This document shows positions 16,385-24,904 of a stretch of 64,000 bases of DNA, one piece after another. Each line of letters starts with the position of its first letter. Position 1 is the stretch's first letter. Under the pieces are notes generated by a model that did not search any database, was not told where the DNA came from, and saw nothing but the letters and a program-made list of their open reading frames with translations. The DNA is taken from assembly GCF_900141635.1 (NCBI RefSeq), contig NZ_FSRH01000004.1, forward strand, positions 186,001 to 250,000. The letters are read 5' to 3'. Origin of the DNA: Peptoclostridium litorale DSM 5388. GTDB lineage: Bacteria; Bacillota; Clostridia; Peptostreptococcales; Peptostreptococcaceae. The translations under genes were made by a program, and so were the position numbers.

Positions 16385-17467
16385 ATGAGTGAATTTAAAA
16401 ATGACGACAAGAAGCTGCTGGAAAAGGTGGAAAAGGTAAAGGCGGACAGGAAAAAATCGGGGATTGACTCCCTTGTAGGGAAGCTCCAGTTTGCAGTGAT
16501 AAACGTTGAAATGCAGTACCTAAATGGAGCGGCACAGGAGATGACAGAATATACGGGCTATGCACCCGCTTATGCGTTTGAAGATGCGGCGTCTGCAAAT
16601 ATAGTGATGGAAGAAAAGAGTTCGGCGGATATAATAATAAGAGCCAGAAAAGAAGGAGACAATCCATTCAGGGAGTATAATGACTATCCAAAGTCAAAGA
16701 GCCTCATAAACACGAGGCTTGAGACTTTTGCATTTTTGACTGACGACATAGAAAAGTACTTCAATATTCAAAAGAGCAGGGCGATATCATTTTTGACGGA
16801 TGAAATCCAGGACATGGGAGAGTATTTATATGTGCAGACAGAGCCTTCGAAATATACCGGAATTTCAACGGGAATAATACAGTGGAAGGGTGAAAAGGGG
16901 AACTATAGGACTGTGAATTCAAATGACATTGGAATTGGATTCATGGTGGATAAGCCGGACTATGCAAATAAAATAGGCTTTTTCGACCATGCAGCAATAA
17001 GGGTCAGGGCATGCGACAGGGATAATGCGATAATTGAGTTTATGAATATTACAAATTACGACTTCGAATTCTCTATATATGTAAAATCACTCAACTCTAT
17101 AACAAATGTGGCAAGGCTTTCAGCTGAAGAATTCGCACTTGTGTTCACATCTGGGATAGGACCATATGAAAGTGATGAAAAATCCGGACCGACTGAAAAG
17201 TTCATACACAACTACGGGCCGAGGGTTCACCACATGGCATTTATAACGCAGGACATAGAGGAAATTTTTGAATACCTAAAATACGATGGATTGGAATTTT
17301 TATCAGAACTGGTTGGATCAGAACAAGAAGGACTCAGACAGGCGTTTTCGCAGGAGTCTAAGTGTACCTTTATTGTGAATGAGTACATACAAAGGTATGG
17401 GAAGTTCGACGGATTTTTTACAAAGGGAAATGTGGAGGAGCTTACAAGGGCTACAGAAAAGCAGTAA
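16385..17467 (+). CDS. 4-Hydroxyphenylpyruvate dioxygenase-like protein (VOC superfamily)
   Basis: The 360-residue product has two vicinal-oxygen-chelate halves like HPPD. In the catalytic half the iron ligands are all in place: His202 (GFFDHAAIRV), His283 (GPRVHHMAFITQDI) and Glu333 (NEYIQRYGKFDGFF), ending with the HPPD-like GNVEELTRATEKQ. HPPD converts 4-hydroxyphenylpyruvate to homogentisate using oxygen. Such an enzyme is unexpected in an apparent anaerobe, and nothing shows which substrate it uses. A GGAGGGG ribosome site precedes ATG 16385. It closes the ABC1-kinase/CrtI operon and ends at a terminator. Hydroxymandelate synthase-like or oxygen-independent functions are alternatives. 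Confidence 0.8.
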   Translation: MSEFKNDDKKLLEKVEKVKADRKKSGIDSLVGKLQFAVINVEMQYLNGAAQEMTEYTGYAPAYAFEDAASANIVMEEKSSADIIIRARKEGDNPFREYNDYPKSKSLINTRLETFAFLTDDIEKYFNIQKSRAISFLTDEIQDMGEYLYVQTEPSKYTGISTGIIQWKGEKGNYRTVNSNDIGIGFMVDKPDYANKIGFFDHAAIRVRACDRDNAIIEFMNITNYDFEFSIYVKSLNSITNVARLSAEEFALVFTSGIGPYESDEKSGPTEKFIHNYGPRVHHMAFITQDIEEIFEYLKYDGLEFLSELVGSEQEGLRQAFSQESKCTFIVNEYIQRYGKFDGFFTKGNVEELTRATEKQ

Positions 17468-17470
17468 AGA

Positions 17471-17500
17471 ATAAGGCCGGATTTGCCGGCCTTATTCTTT
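17471..17500. terminator. Bidirectional terminator between HPPD-like gene and mscS
   Basis: ATAAGGCCGG, loop ATTTG, CCGGCCTTATTCTTTT. It overlaps the stop codon of the convergent mscS gene. Confidence 0.85.
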
Positions 17501-18433
17501 TATATTAACTTTAAATCCCATGTCTTTTTCAGTTGCGTTCTTTCCCTCGAGAAGTTCGCTGTATATCCTCTGTGTGGGATATGCAAAATCAATGTCCTTG
17601 TGCTTTGCAAACTCCTCGAGGATGTGCTCCCATATCTTTTCGGCGCTTCCCCTTCTGTACCTGGGTTTGCAAAGATACCTTATTGTGAGTGTTATATAGC
17701 TTGACTTGACATCGGTGTATACAATCGGTGTAAGCTTGCTGTAAAATATCATGAACCTCCTTGCGGCCGCCTCTACCTTTTTTTGGGCTTCGGGGCTCAT
17801 GTGTTCTGCATGTTCGTTGGCTATGTCATGAAGTATAATTTTGGCTTTTTTCCAGTTGCTCTCGTATGTTATGCTTACAGGAATTTCATTCCACACAAAA
17901 TGGAATCCCTTATCATAGTTTGCCAGGGGAATTGAAAATATGCTGCTGTTGGGTATGTGTATTATCCTTCCTGTGCTTTGGTCTGCATCGACCCAGTTGC
18001 CTATCTCAAGGATTGTGAACTGGAATATCCTAATGTCTATTACATCTCCTGAATTGTCGCCTATCTGGATTCGATCCCCCGCTTCAAATGGCCTTTTAAG
18101 TATTATAAAAACCCATGCGGCTATATTTATTATAAGGTCTTTAAGCGCAATTGCTATACCGGCAGCTGAAATTCCGAAAAAGGTAATCAGCGAACCGGAT
18201 TCTTCAAACCAAAGAGCACCTATTAGCACAAATGCCAATATGAATATTATATAGAGCAGAATTTTTTTATACCTGTACCGGATCTTCACATCTTGTATCC
18301 TTATACTGAGCATGTTTGTTATAGTCTTATTTAAAAAGTAGAGCAAAGTCACAGTTAGAATTGAAAATAGAATTTGTATGTGCAGGTTTTTTATGCTTAA
18401 AAATTTAATGAGAAAATCCTTGGAATAGTCCAT
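17492..18433 (-). CDS. Small-conductance mechanosensitive channel (MscS family)
   Basis: MscS-type channels open under membrane tension and release solutes in osmotic down-shock. Three membrane segments are seen at about residues 18-38, 60-80 and 85-115. The last is the glycine/alanine-rich pore helix (TFFGISAAGIAIALKDLIINI), followed by the beta-domain segment RPFEAGDRIQIG and a mixed C-terminal domain. The start is ATG 18433 with AAAGGA upstream; a TTG 18 bases earlier overlaps that site. 313 residues fits the family. It is monocistronic, with CorA upstream on the same strand 99 bases away. Family assignment is firm. Confidence 0.92.
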   Translation of the reverse strand: MDYSKDFLIKFLSIKNLHIQILFSILTVTLLYFLNKTITNMLSIRIQDVKIRYRYKKILLYIIFILAFVLIGALWFEESGSLITFFGISAAGIAIALKDLIINIAAWVFIILKRPFEAGDRIQIGDNSGDVIDIRIFQFTILEIGNWVDADQSTGRIIHIPNSSIFSIPLANYDKGFHFVWNEIPVSITYESNWKKAKIILHDIANEHAEHMSPEAQKKVEAAARRFMIFYSKLTPIVYTDVKSSYITLTIRYLCKPRYRRGSAEKIWEHILEEFAKHKDIDFAYPTQRIYSELLEGKNATEKDMGFKVNIKE

Positions 18434-18531
18434 TAGAAAATTTCCTTTCAAAATGTCAGACGTATTTTGGTTTGCTGGTGTTTTCAGGGTGATTTGCGTG
18501 TCTTGTGGTTTTCATGCAGATATGGCAAGGT

Positions 18532-19602
18532 TTAAAGCCATTTTTTATTTTTGAAGAATGCCAGCATTCCAAATACTATGGCAAGCATCAGTGAATATAA
18601 AAACCAGGGATAAAACCATGTTGATTCAAGTTCGGGCATGTGCCTGAAGTTCATGCCGTATACGCCGGCTATGAATGTCAGCGGTATGAATATTGTAGAG
18701 ATTATCGTAAGCACTTTCATTATCTCGTTCATTCTGTTGCCGGATATTGATATGAAAAGCTCTGTCATCCCAGAAAGCACGTCCCTTAAAGATTCGATTG
18801 TATCAAGTATCTGTATGATGTGCTCATATACATCTCTAAAATACATTGACGTTGAACTGTGTATCAAACTGGAATCGCTCCTTTGGAGGGATGAAAGGAT
18901 TTCGCGCAGGGGCCAAAGAGATTTCTTGAGAAAAATCATTTCCCTTTTGAGATTGTGTATTTCATTCAGTATTGAGCTGTCCGCGCTTTCAAAGAGCATA
19001 TTCTCTATGCTTTCCACCTTGTCTCCGATGTGCTCGATTAGAGCGAAATAGTTGTCTACGATAGTATCTATTATGGCGTATACAAGATAGTCGGATTTCA
19101 TATTTCTGAGCCGGCTGCTAGGATGTTGAAGCCTGCTAATAAGCCCGTTGAAAATATCGCTCTTTTTTTCTTGGAAAGTTGCCACAAAGCCATCTCCAAG
19201 TATTATGCTCACCTGCTCTCTTTCTATTATAGAGTCTTTTTCATTGTAGTTCAAAACTTTTATTATTATGGATATGTATTCGTCTGAATCATCTATTTTA
19301 GCCCTGTGGGAAGTGTTTAATATGTCTTCGAGTATAAGCGGATGCATTCCGAGGTTTTTTCCGATATCACCTATGGTATTGACATCAGAAAGGCCGGTTA
19401 CATTTATCCATGTGATATACCCGTCTGTTATATGATCAGAGCATTCCTTTGGAGAAGATATGGAAAGCTCTTCTATCGAGTCTGCAGAGTATTTGAGCAG
19501 CGAGACAGAAGTGGTTTCGGATATGTGATTTCCTATGTGAACAAGAGAGCCGGGAGGCAACCCTATTTTTTTAGATACATTTTTTACACTTGAAAGCTTC
19601 AT
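18532..19602 (-). CDS. corA: CorA-family magnesium/divalent cation channel
   Basis: CorA is the pentameric Mg2+ (or Co2+/Ni2+) uptake channel. The large N-terminal cytoplasmic domain (residues 1-285) has the typical long helix region, and the C-terminus has two membrane helices. The first ends in the signature YGMN (IPLTFIAGVYGMNFRHMPE), and the protein ends in a basic tail KNKKWL. 356 residues is normal. The ribosome site GAGGGGCG precedes ATG 19602. The mscS gene follows, so both may belong to an envelope-homeostasis group, but there is no firm sign of one transcript. Confidence 0.93.
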   Translation of the reverse strand: MKLSSVKNVSKKIGLPPGSLVHIGNHISETTSVSLLKYSADSIEELSISSPKECSDHITDGYITWINVTGLSDVNTIGDIGKNLGMHPLILEDILNTSHRAKIDDSDEYISIIIKVLNYNEKDSIIEREQVSIILGDGFVATFQEKKSDIFNGLISRLQHPSSRLRNMKSDYLVYAIIDTIVDNYFALIEHIGDKVESIENMLFESADSSILNEIHNLKREMIFLKKSLWPLREILSSLQRSDSSLIHSSTSMYFRDVYEHIIQILDTIESLRDVLSGMTELFISISGNRMNEIMKVLTIISTIFIPLTFIAGVYGMNFRHMPELESTWFYPWFLYSLMLAIVFGMLAFFKNKKWL

Positions 19603-19841
19603 TATATATTCGCCCCTCGATAAGTAATAAATGATTTTTTATAGAATACCCCAAAATGCATATGAAAAACAACCCCTAGTATGCATCAAAACATAAAAAT
19701 GCATATGCACGGTTTAAAGTGTGGCGATATTACTTGAAGCGTGGGTATAAAAACAGTATCACAGTAAAACTGGAATGCTTTTAACACGCCGGTTTTGAAT
19801 TTTTGAATACTCTTTTCAAGTTGAAAAAAGGGATGGGGAAT

Positions 19842-20423
19842 ATGAAGAAAAAAATAGACTATTTAAAACAGATATACAGATTTGACAAAACGAGAAACAC
19901 TTTTATAATCGAAGTGTCACTTGACGACTATAATGAGGTTTTCAACGGATGGGACCCTTCTCCATTCAAAAAAAGGGACATAGAGCCTGATTTGAAGTTT
20001 TTTCTGGAGGAATGCTCGTATGACATACCTCTTAAATACGAACTAGAGATATGGTTTTACATGCCCGAGCATATGAAGGACATTAAAAAGGAAAGGCTTA
20101 CAGAGGCGGGTATTAAAAATAATTTTGATTTTTTAACGCATATTATAGGCAGAGAGCTTAGAAGCAGCAAGAAAAAAACAATAGTTTATGCCACAATGGC
20201 ATTTGCATTCTTGTTTTTAGCGTACTCGGTCCAGAGAAACAGCATATCTGGAAAGCTTCTCTATTCGATTATGCTGGAAGGGGTTTTCATAGGAGGCTGG
20301 GTATTTCTGTGGGAGGCTTTTTCTATTATGTTCATAGTAGACCAGGATGTCAAAAAAAAGCTGAAGGAATACAAGCGGTTCATAAGGACAAATATAGAAT
20401 TCAAATATGTAAAAAAGGATTAG
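19842..20423 (+). CDS. Membrane protein of unknown function
   Basis: The 193-residue product starts at ATG 19842 (GGGATGGGG upstream; MKKKIDYLKQIYRFDK); two earlier in-frame ATGs at 19803 and 19833 have poorer sites. Residues 1-105 are soluble and charged, with a motif-like stretch VSLDDYNEVFNGWDPSPFKKRDIEPDL. Two hydrophobic helices follow at about 120-138 and 145-170, with a basic cytoplasmic end. I recognise no named family. The N-terminal region suggests a regulatory or scaffolding domain anchored by the helices. It is followed by its own terminator, converges on fbp, and stands alone on its strand. Confidence 0.75.
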   Translation: MKKKIDYLKQIYRFDKTRNTFIIEVSLDDYNEVFNGWDPSPFKKRDIEPDLKFFLEECSYDIPLKYELEIWFYMPEHMKDIKKERLTEAGIKNNFDFLTHIIGRELRSSKKKTIVYATMAFAFLFLAYSVQRNSISGKLLYSIMLEGVFIGGWVFLWEAFSIMFIVDQDVKKKLKEYKRFIRTNIEFKYVKKD

Positions 20424-20452
20424 ATTGTGCATTTGAAATCTAATCCTTTTTT
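20411..20452. terminator. Bidirectional terminator between the unknown membrane gene and fbp
   Basis: AAAAAAGGATTAGATT and AATCTAATCCTTTTTT form a 16-bp stem with A and T ends. It overlaps the stop codon of the upstream gene. Confidence 0.88.
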
Positions 20453-20463
20453 GATTATAAGTT

Positions 20464-22440
20464 TTATTTCTTCTCTTTTATGAACCCCTTTTTATATGCA
20501 AGCAGAAGCATCTTAAGGTGTTTTATCTGGCTGTTGAGCTCTATTCCTATGTCTGTGTCAGATACGCATTTTCTGCTTGTTCTTTCAAGAACGGAAATTG
20601 TAGATTTTATATCCTGCTCGTTTTTTATTGCATTTTCAGTTGACTCGAAAGGTTCGTGGGTTGCAAGCCTTAGGCAGTATGAATCATATATCAGCGTGTA
20701 TCCGGCAAGTCCGGTGGTCGACTGATAAGCCTTTGAAAAACCTCCGTCTATAACCAGGAGTTTTCCATCTGCCTTTATTGGGCTTTCGCCTTTTCTGGCC
20801 TTTACCGGAACATGGCCGTTTATGATATGAGAGGTTTCAGGGTCGAGGTCAAATGTGGAAAGTATATATTTGCACACCGACTCGTCGTCTCTGAGGCTGA
20901 AATAAGGGTCTTTTATTTCCTTATGGGCAGCTTTGTCGTTTATGAAGTATCTTTCGAATGTTGTCATCTGGTCTTTTCCAAACAGAGGCGAATATTCTCC
21001 ACACCACAGGTAAAACATTATGTCTTCTCCGTATTCATCGCTTATGGAGCGCTTGTCGAAATAGTAGTCCCTTGCCAGCCTGTCGAATTTGTCTAAAAGT
21101 GATTTTCCGCAGTATTGTGTGCGGCCTATTGGAATATCCTTGAATGTTCCATTCTCGTTCATGGGTATGCATCCATGGTACAAAAGATTTGAGTTGAACC
21201 TCAGATACATGCTTCCTTTTGAATATAGAAACCTTGTGTGCTTTTGAAGTTTTTCGCTGTTTTTGAAATATGTCAGCAGTCTTTTGACAAGCGCCGTTTC
21301 ATCGTTTGTAAGCCTGTATGGGTTTTTAGGGTCTATTGTAGGAAAATTCCTGTCGCAAAGAGCGTATTCCTGTCCGGCCAGATTTATAGTACCTCTTGCA
21401 TGGTCTATCTTATCGAGCATAAGCCTTTTTTCCATTTGGTACTGAGGGCTGCTCATTATTATCTCACCTTCGAGCTTAAACTGTATTATTGCAATTGCCT
21501 TGTGCATTTTAGCTATAAGCTCAATGTCATTTTCCCTTAGCATGGAATTTCTGGATGATCTGCTTATGAACTGTGTGCAAGGATCATCTCCATAGTATTC
21601 AAGCGCGAATGTAGCAAGTGGCATTAGATTGATTCCGTAGCCTTCCTCAAGAGTTTCAAGGTTTGCATACCTTGCACATATTCTTATGACGTTTGTCATG
21701 CAGGCGGCAGATCCAGCTGCTGCGCCCATCCAGATTATGTCGTGGTTTCCCCACTGTATATCCACGCTGTGGTGATTCAAAAGCTCATCTACTATTATAT
21801 GCGCCCCGGGGCCCCTGTCGTAAATGTCACCGAGTATGTGGAGCCTGTCTACAGAGAATCTGTGTATGAGATGGCATATTGCGCAGATGAATTCGTCGGC
21901 GCTGCCTATGTCTATTATTGTGTTTACAATCTGGTTATAGTAGTTTTGCTTGTCAGCCCTTGTCTCATCTTCATGCAAAAGTTCTTCTATTATGTAGTCA
22001 AAGTCGTGAGGCAGAGCTTTTCTAACCTTTGAACGTGTGTATTTTGAAGCGGTGAACCTGCATATTCTTATGAGCCTGTGAAGTGTTATTTTATACCATT
22101 CCTTCATGTTGCCATTTTCTTTTTTTATTATTTCAAGCTTTTGTTCTGGGTAGTAAATAAGAGTTGCAAGGCTCTTTTTTTCGCTTTCACTTAGCATTCC
22201 GTCGAATATGTCATCTATTTTTAGTTTTAAGACTCCCGATGCATTTCTAAGCACATGTGAAAAGGCCTCGTATTCACCGTGAATGTCTGTAAGAAAATGC
22301 TCTGTTCCCTTTGGGAGGTTTAATATGGCCATGAGGTTTATTATTTCACTCGATACCGAAGGGATTGAGGGATACTGTTTTGAGAGAAGTTTCAAATATT
22401 CTATGTTTTTTTCAACGGAGCTGATTTCAACGTCTTGCAT
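20464..22440 (-). CDS. fbp: Fructose-1,6-bisphosphatase class III
   Basis: The Firmicute-specific class III FBPase hydrolyses fructose-1,6-bisphosphate to fructose-6-phosphate in gluconeogenesis. The calcineurin-like metal motifs are intact: [22 protein letters not shown] and [16 protein letters not shown], with a later [14 protein letters not shown]. The 658-residue length is typical. The ribosome site AAAGGGG precedes ATG 22440. It is monocistronic on the minus strand, convergent with the unknown gene downstream and divergent from the DUF47/PiT pair. It fits an organism that grows on amino acids and must build sugars. Confidence 0.95.
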   Translation of the reverse strand: MQDVEISSVEKNIEYLKLLSKQYPSIPSVSSEIINLMAILNLPKGTEHFLTDIHGEYEAFSHVLRNASGVLKLKIDDIFDGMLSESEKKSLATLIYYPEQKLEIIKKENGNMKEWYKITLHRLIRICRFTASKYTRSKVRKALPHDFDYIIEELLHEDETRADKQNYYNQIVNTIIDIGSADEFICAICHLIHRFSVDRLHILGDIYDRGPGAHIIVDELLNHHSVDIQWGNHDIIWMGAAAGSAACMTNVIRICARYANLETLEEGYGINLMPLATFALEYYGDDPCTQFISRSSRNSMLRENDIELIAKMHKAIAIIQFKLEGEIIMSSPQYQMEKRLMLDKIDHARGTINLAGQEYALCDRNFPTIDPKNPYRLTNDETALVKRLLTYFKNSEKLQKHTRFLYSKGSMYLRFNSNLLYHGCIPMNENGTFKDIPIGRTQYCGKSLLDKFDRLARDYYFDKRSISDEYGEDIMFYLWCGEYSPLFGKDQMTTFERYFINDKAAHKEIKDPYFSLRDDESVCKYILSTFDLDPETSHIINGHVPVKARKGESPIKADGKLLVIDGGFSKAYQSTTGLAGYTLIYDSYCLRLATHEPFESTENAIKNEQDIKSTISVLERTSRKCVSDTDIGIELNSQIKHLKMLLLAYKKGFIKEKK

Positions 22441-22611
22441 TTTGCTTCCCCTTTCGAATACTATAATGTTTTATACTTGATGATTATTACCCATATTCTG
22501 CGTATATATAACCGGCATAAACCGGGGTTTAATATTATTTATAAAGTGGTATATTTATTATATGACAAAAAGTACTATTTTTATATGTCATTTTTAATAG
22601 GGGGAAGGACT

Positions 22612-23265
22612 ATGTTTTTTTTCAAGAAGGAACACAAGATTCATGATCTGCTTATGAAGCATATGGATGCTGTAATAGAGTGTTATGTACAGTTTTCGGA
22701 TTCTCTAGACAAGGTTCTTGACTTTGTTTCAGAGGATGAGGTTTTTGCTTTGTGCGTTAGTGTTTCAAAGGCGGAGGCAAGGGCTGACAATATAAGACAT
22801 GAAATAATAAAAGCATTATTAGGTGGAGCGCTTTTGCCGGAGTCAAGAAGGGAAATACTCATTTTGATAGACGAGGTTGACAAGATAGCCAACGAGGCGG
22901 AAGAGATAATAAAGCAGCTTATGCTTCAAAGAATTTCACTGGAAGAGCCGTATAAGTCAAATATAATGAAGATTAACGAACTCACCAAAAATCAGCTGTA
23001 CATACTCAGGGATACAATGGATGGAATGCTTTCGAATTTATGGAATGCATTCCAAAGCGCAGAAAAACTTATAGAAGTGGACACGATAGAAAGCGATATA
23101 GACAGGATAGAAGAAGATACGTTGCGAGTGCTTTTCAAGTCGGATATGGAGCTTGTGCAGAAGATGCAGCTGAAGGTATTCATATCGGATTTTGCAAAGA
23201 TATCGGATATTGCGGAGGATGTATCTGATGTATTGGAAATGATAATGGTAATGAGAAAGGTATGA
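22612..23265 (+). CDS. DUF47 (PhoU-like) protein, PiT-associated
   Basis: The 217-residue, mostly helical product matches the TIGR00153/DUF47 family, the PhoU-like partner usually encoded just before PiT-family phosphate transporters. It has repeated long amphipathic helices with patterns such as EIIKALLGGALLPESRREILILIDEVDKIAN and a C-terminal FISDFAKISDIAEDVSDVLEMIMVMR. Start chosen at ATG 22612 with AGGGGGAAGG upstream; the frame is open for another 59 codons upstream, but that part is AT-rich intergenic sequence. The pit gene begins 6 bases after its stop, so they are one operon. It probably controls phosphate transport. Confidence 0.92.
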   Translation: MFFFKKEHKIHDLLMKHMDAVIECYVQFSDSLDKVLDFVSEDEVFALCVSVSKAEARADNIRHEIIKALLGGALLPESRREILILIDEVDKIANEAEEIIKQLMLQRISLEEPYKSNIMKINELTKNQLYILRDTMDGMLSNLWNAFQSAEKLIEVDTIESDIDRIEEDTLRVLFKSDMELVQKMQLKVFISDFAKISDIAEDVSDVLEMIMVMRKV

Positions 23266-23271
23266 TGACAT

Positions 23272-24222
23272 ATGATTTCACCATCGCTTATATCAGGCGC
23301 TATACTTGGCTGGGCGCTTGGAGCCAATAATGCGGCAAACTGCTTTGCCACGGCTGTCACGACAAGGGCGGTCAAGTATTCGGTAGCGGTTGCAGTAACG
23401 GGAGTGTTCGTAGTGCTTGGAGCCTGGCTCGAAGGGGCGAAGGGAGTACATAAACTCAGTGGATATGCATATTCAAGCGGAGTAGACAGGCCGATAGAGG
23501 CTTTCTTAGTGATGTTTGCGGCGGCATTTACGATTACACTTATGACAATACTCAAATATCCAGTCTCCACATCGCAGGCCATAATAGGTTCCATAATAGG
23601 TTCAGCCGCACTTGAGGGAAAGGCGGACTTTTCTAAAACATCACAGTTTTTCGGGGCATGGTTTGCAACGCCTCTAGGAGCGCTTGTAATAGGGTATGTG
23701 CTATACATGTTTATGGAAAAATATCTTGAGAAGAAAATAATGGGCTTTAATTTTTACGACAGGTTCATAAGAACGGCGTACATAGTTGCAGGAGCCTTTT
23801 CAGCCTATTCGCTGGGGGCGAACAACGTGGCAAATGTGACATCGGTTTATGCGGGTGAACTCAATCTTATAACATCACTTCAGGCGCAGATAATAGGAGG
23901 GCTTACTATAGCTCTTGGAGTCATAACATTTGCAAAGCCGGTAATGATGACAGTGGGAGAGGGAATAACGCCGCTTTCACCCCTGTCAGGATTTGTATCT
24001 GTACTTACCGCAGGCATAGTCGTGTACATATATGCTCAGATAGGAATACCGGTATCCACATCGCAGGCAATAGTCGGCGCAGTTGTAGGTATAGGTCTTG
24101 TAAAGGGTACAAAAACAGTCAACTACAAGACAATAAGGAACATACTGTTTGCGTGGTTTGGAACGCCTACAATAGGAGCGCTGGTAAGCGTGATAGTCTT
24201 TAGCATATACAGATTTTTTTAA
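23272..24222 (+). CDS. pit: PiT-family inorganic phosphate transporter
   Basis: A low-affinity phosphate permease driven by protons or sodium. The two duplicated family signatures are visible: GANNAANCFATAVTTRAVK near residue 20 and GANNVANVTSVY near 185, each followed by the paired PVSTSQAI(I/V)G motif. About 8-10 hydrophobic helices span the 316 residues, on the small side but typical of bacterial PiT. It is paired with the upstream DUF47 protein. A terminator immediately follows. The substrate could also include sulfate or metal-phosphate complexes in some relatives. Confidence 0.94.
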   Translation: MISPSLISGAILGWALGANNAANCFATAVTTRAVKYSVAVAVTGVFVVLGAWLEGAKGVHKLSGYAYSSGVDRPIEAFLVMFAAAFTITLMTILKYPVSTSQAIIGSIIGSAALEGKADFSKTSQFFGAWFATPLGALVIGYVLYMFMEKYLEKKIMGFNFYDRFIRTAYIVAGAFSAYSLGANNVANVTSVYAGELNLITSLQAQIIGGLTIALGVITFAKPVMMTVGEGITPLSPLSGFVSVLTAGIVVYIYAQIGIPVSTSQAIVGAVVGIGLVKGTKTVNYKTIRNILFAWFGTPTIGALVSVIVFSIYRFF

Positions 24223-24262
24223 AAGGCAACAGCCCTATCAAGGGCTGTTGCCTTCATTTTTC
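24221..24262. terminator. Bidirectional terminator between pit and the sulfur operon
   Basis: AAAAGGCAACAGCCCT, loop ATCA, AGGGCTGTTGCCTTCATTTTT. Confidence 0.88.
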
Positions 24263-24263
24263 A

Positions 24264-24902
24264 CTATTCTTTTGAAAACAGCACTTCCACGGATTCAATG
24301 TCCCAAAGTGTCTCGAGTTTTTCTGTTATGTCCTCTCTTATGCTTGATGCGAACTGGTGGGAAGATGGGATTGAAAGGTTTATTGTAATATTGCCTCCAT
24401 TTACCACTATTCCGGTGACAAGCCCCGTCTTTACTATGTCAAGCCCTCTTTCAGGGTTCATTACCTTTTTAAGCCTTGTCTCGACGGTTGATATTGTAGT
24501 AGGTTCCTTTTCCGTTATGAGCCCGTGCTTTTCCTCATAATTTGTTATGGCTGAGTGAAGAGCCTCTACTGCAAGCACTGAGCAGTGAACCTTTACATTT
24601 GGAAGGCCTCCAAGGGCGTTTTCGGCGTCCCTCCATGTGAGTTTTTTGGCCTCTTCTATGGTCTTTCCCTTTGCAAGCTCTGTTATGACAGATGCCGTGG
24701 CTATGTTGGAGGCGCATCCATACGATTCGAATTTTATGTCCTCTATCACGTGGGTAGACTCGTCAACACGCATTGTAAGAGAAACCATGTCACCGCATGC
24801 TGAGCTGCCTTCTGTGGCCTGGCCGTCAGGATTTTCTATTCGTCCCACATTTTTAGGGTTTTTAAAATGCTCTAGAACTTTTTCGCTGTACGGGAACTTC
24901 AT
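24264..24902 (-). CDS. IscU/NifU scaffold fused to a DUF59 (MIP18-like) domain
   Basis: Residues 1-128 are a full IscU-type iron-sulfur scaffold. The cluster ligands Cys36 (SSACGD, with Asp38), Cys63 (SYGCAS) and Cys107 (VKVHCSVLA) are all conserved. Residues 139-211 form an extra domain (VETRLKKVMNPERGLDIVKTGLV...VEVLF) that resembles the DUF59/MIP18 fold found in SufT and in Mrp/HCF101 proteins; its usual cysteine is absent. Typical IscU has about 125-140 residues, so this 212-residue fusion is unusual. It is the last gene of an operon with a degenerate IscS-like protein, DsrE-like and TusA proteins, and begins 2 bases after the IscS-like stop. Role in cluster assembly is inferred. Confidence 0.83.
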   Translation of the reverse strand: MKFPYSEKVLEHFKNPKNVGRIENPDGQATEGSSACGDMVSLTMRVDESTHVIEDIKFESYGCASNIATASVITELAKGKTIEEAKKLTWRDAENALGGLPNVKVHCSVLAVEALHSAITNYEEKHGLITEKEPTTISTVETRLKKVMNPERGLDIVKTGLVTGIVVNGGNITINLSIPSSHQFASSIREDITEKLETLWDIESVEVLFSKE

Positions 24903-24904
24903 AC

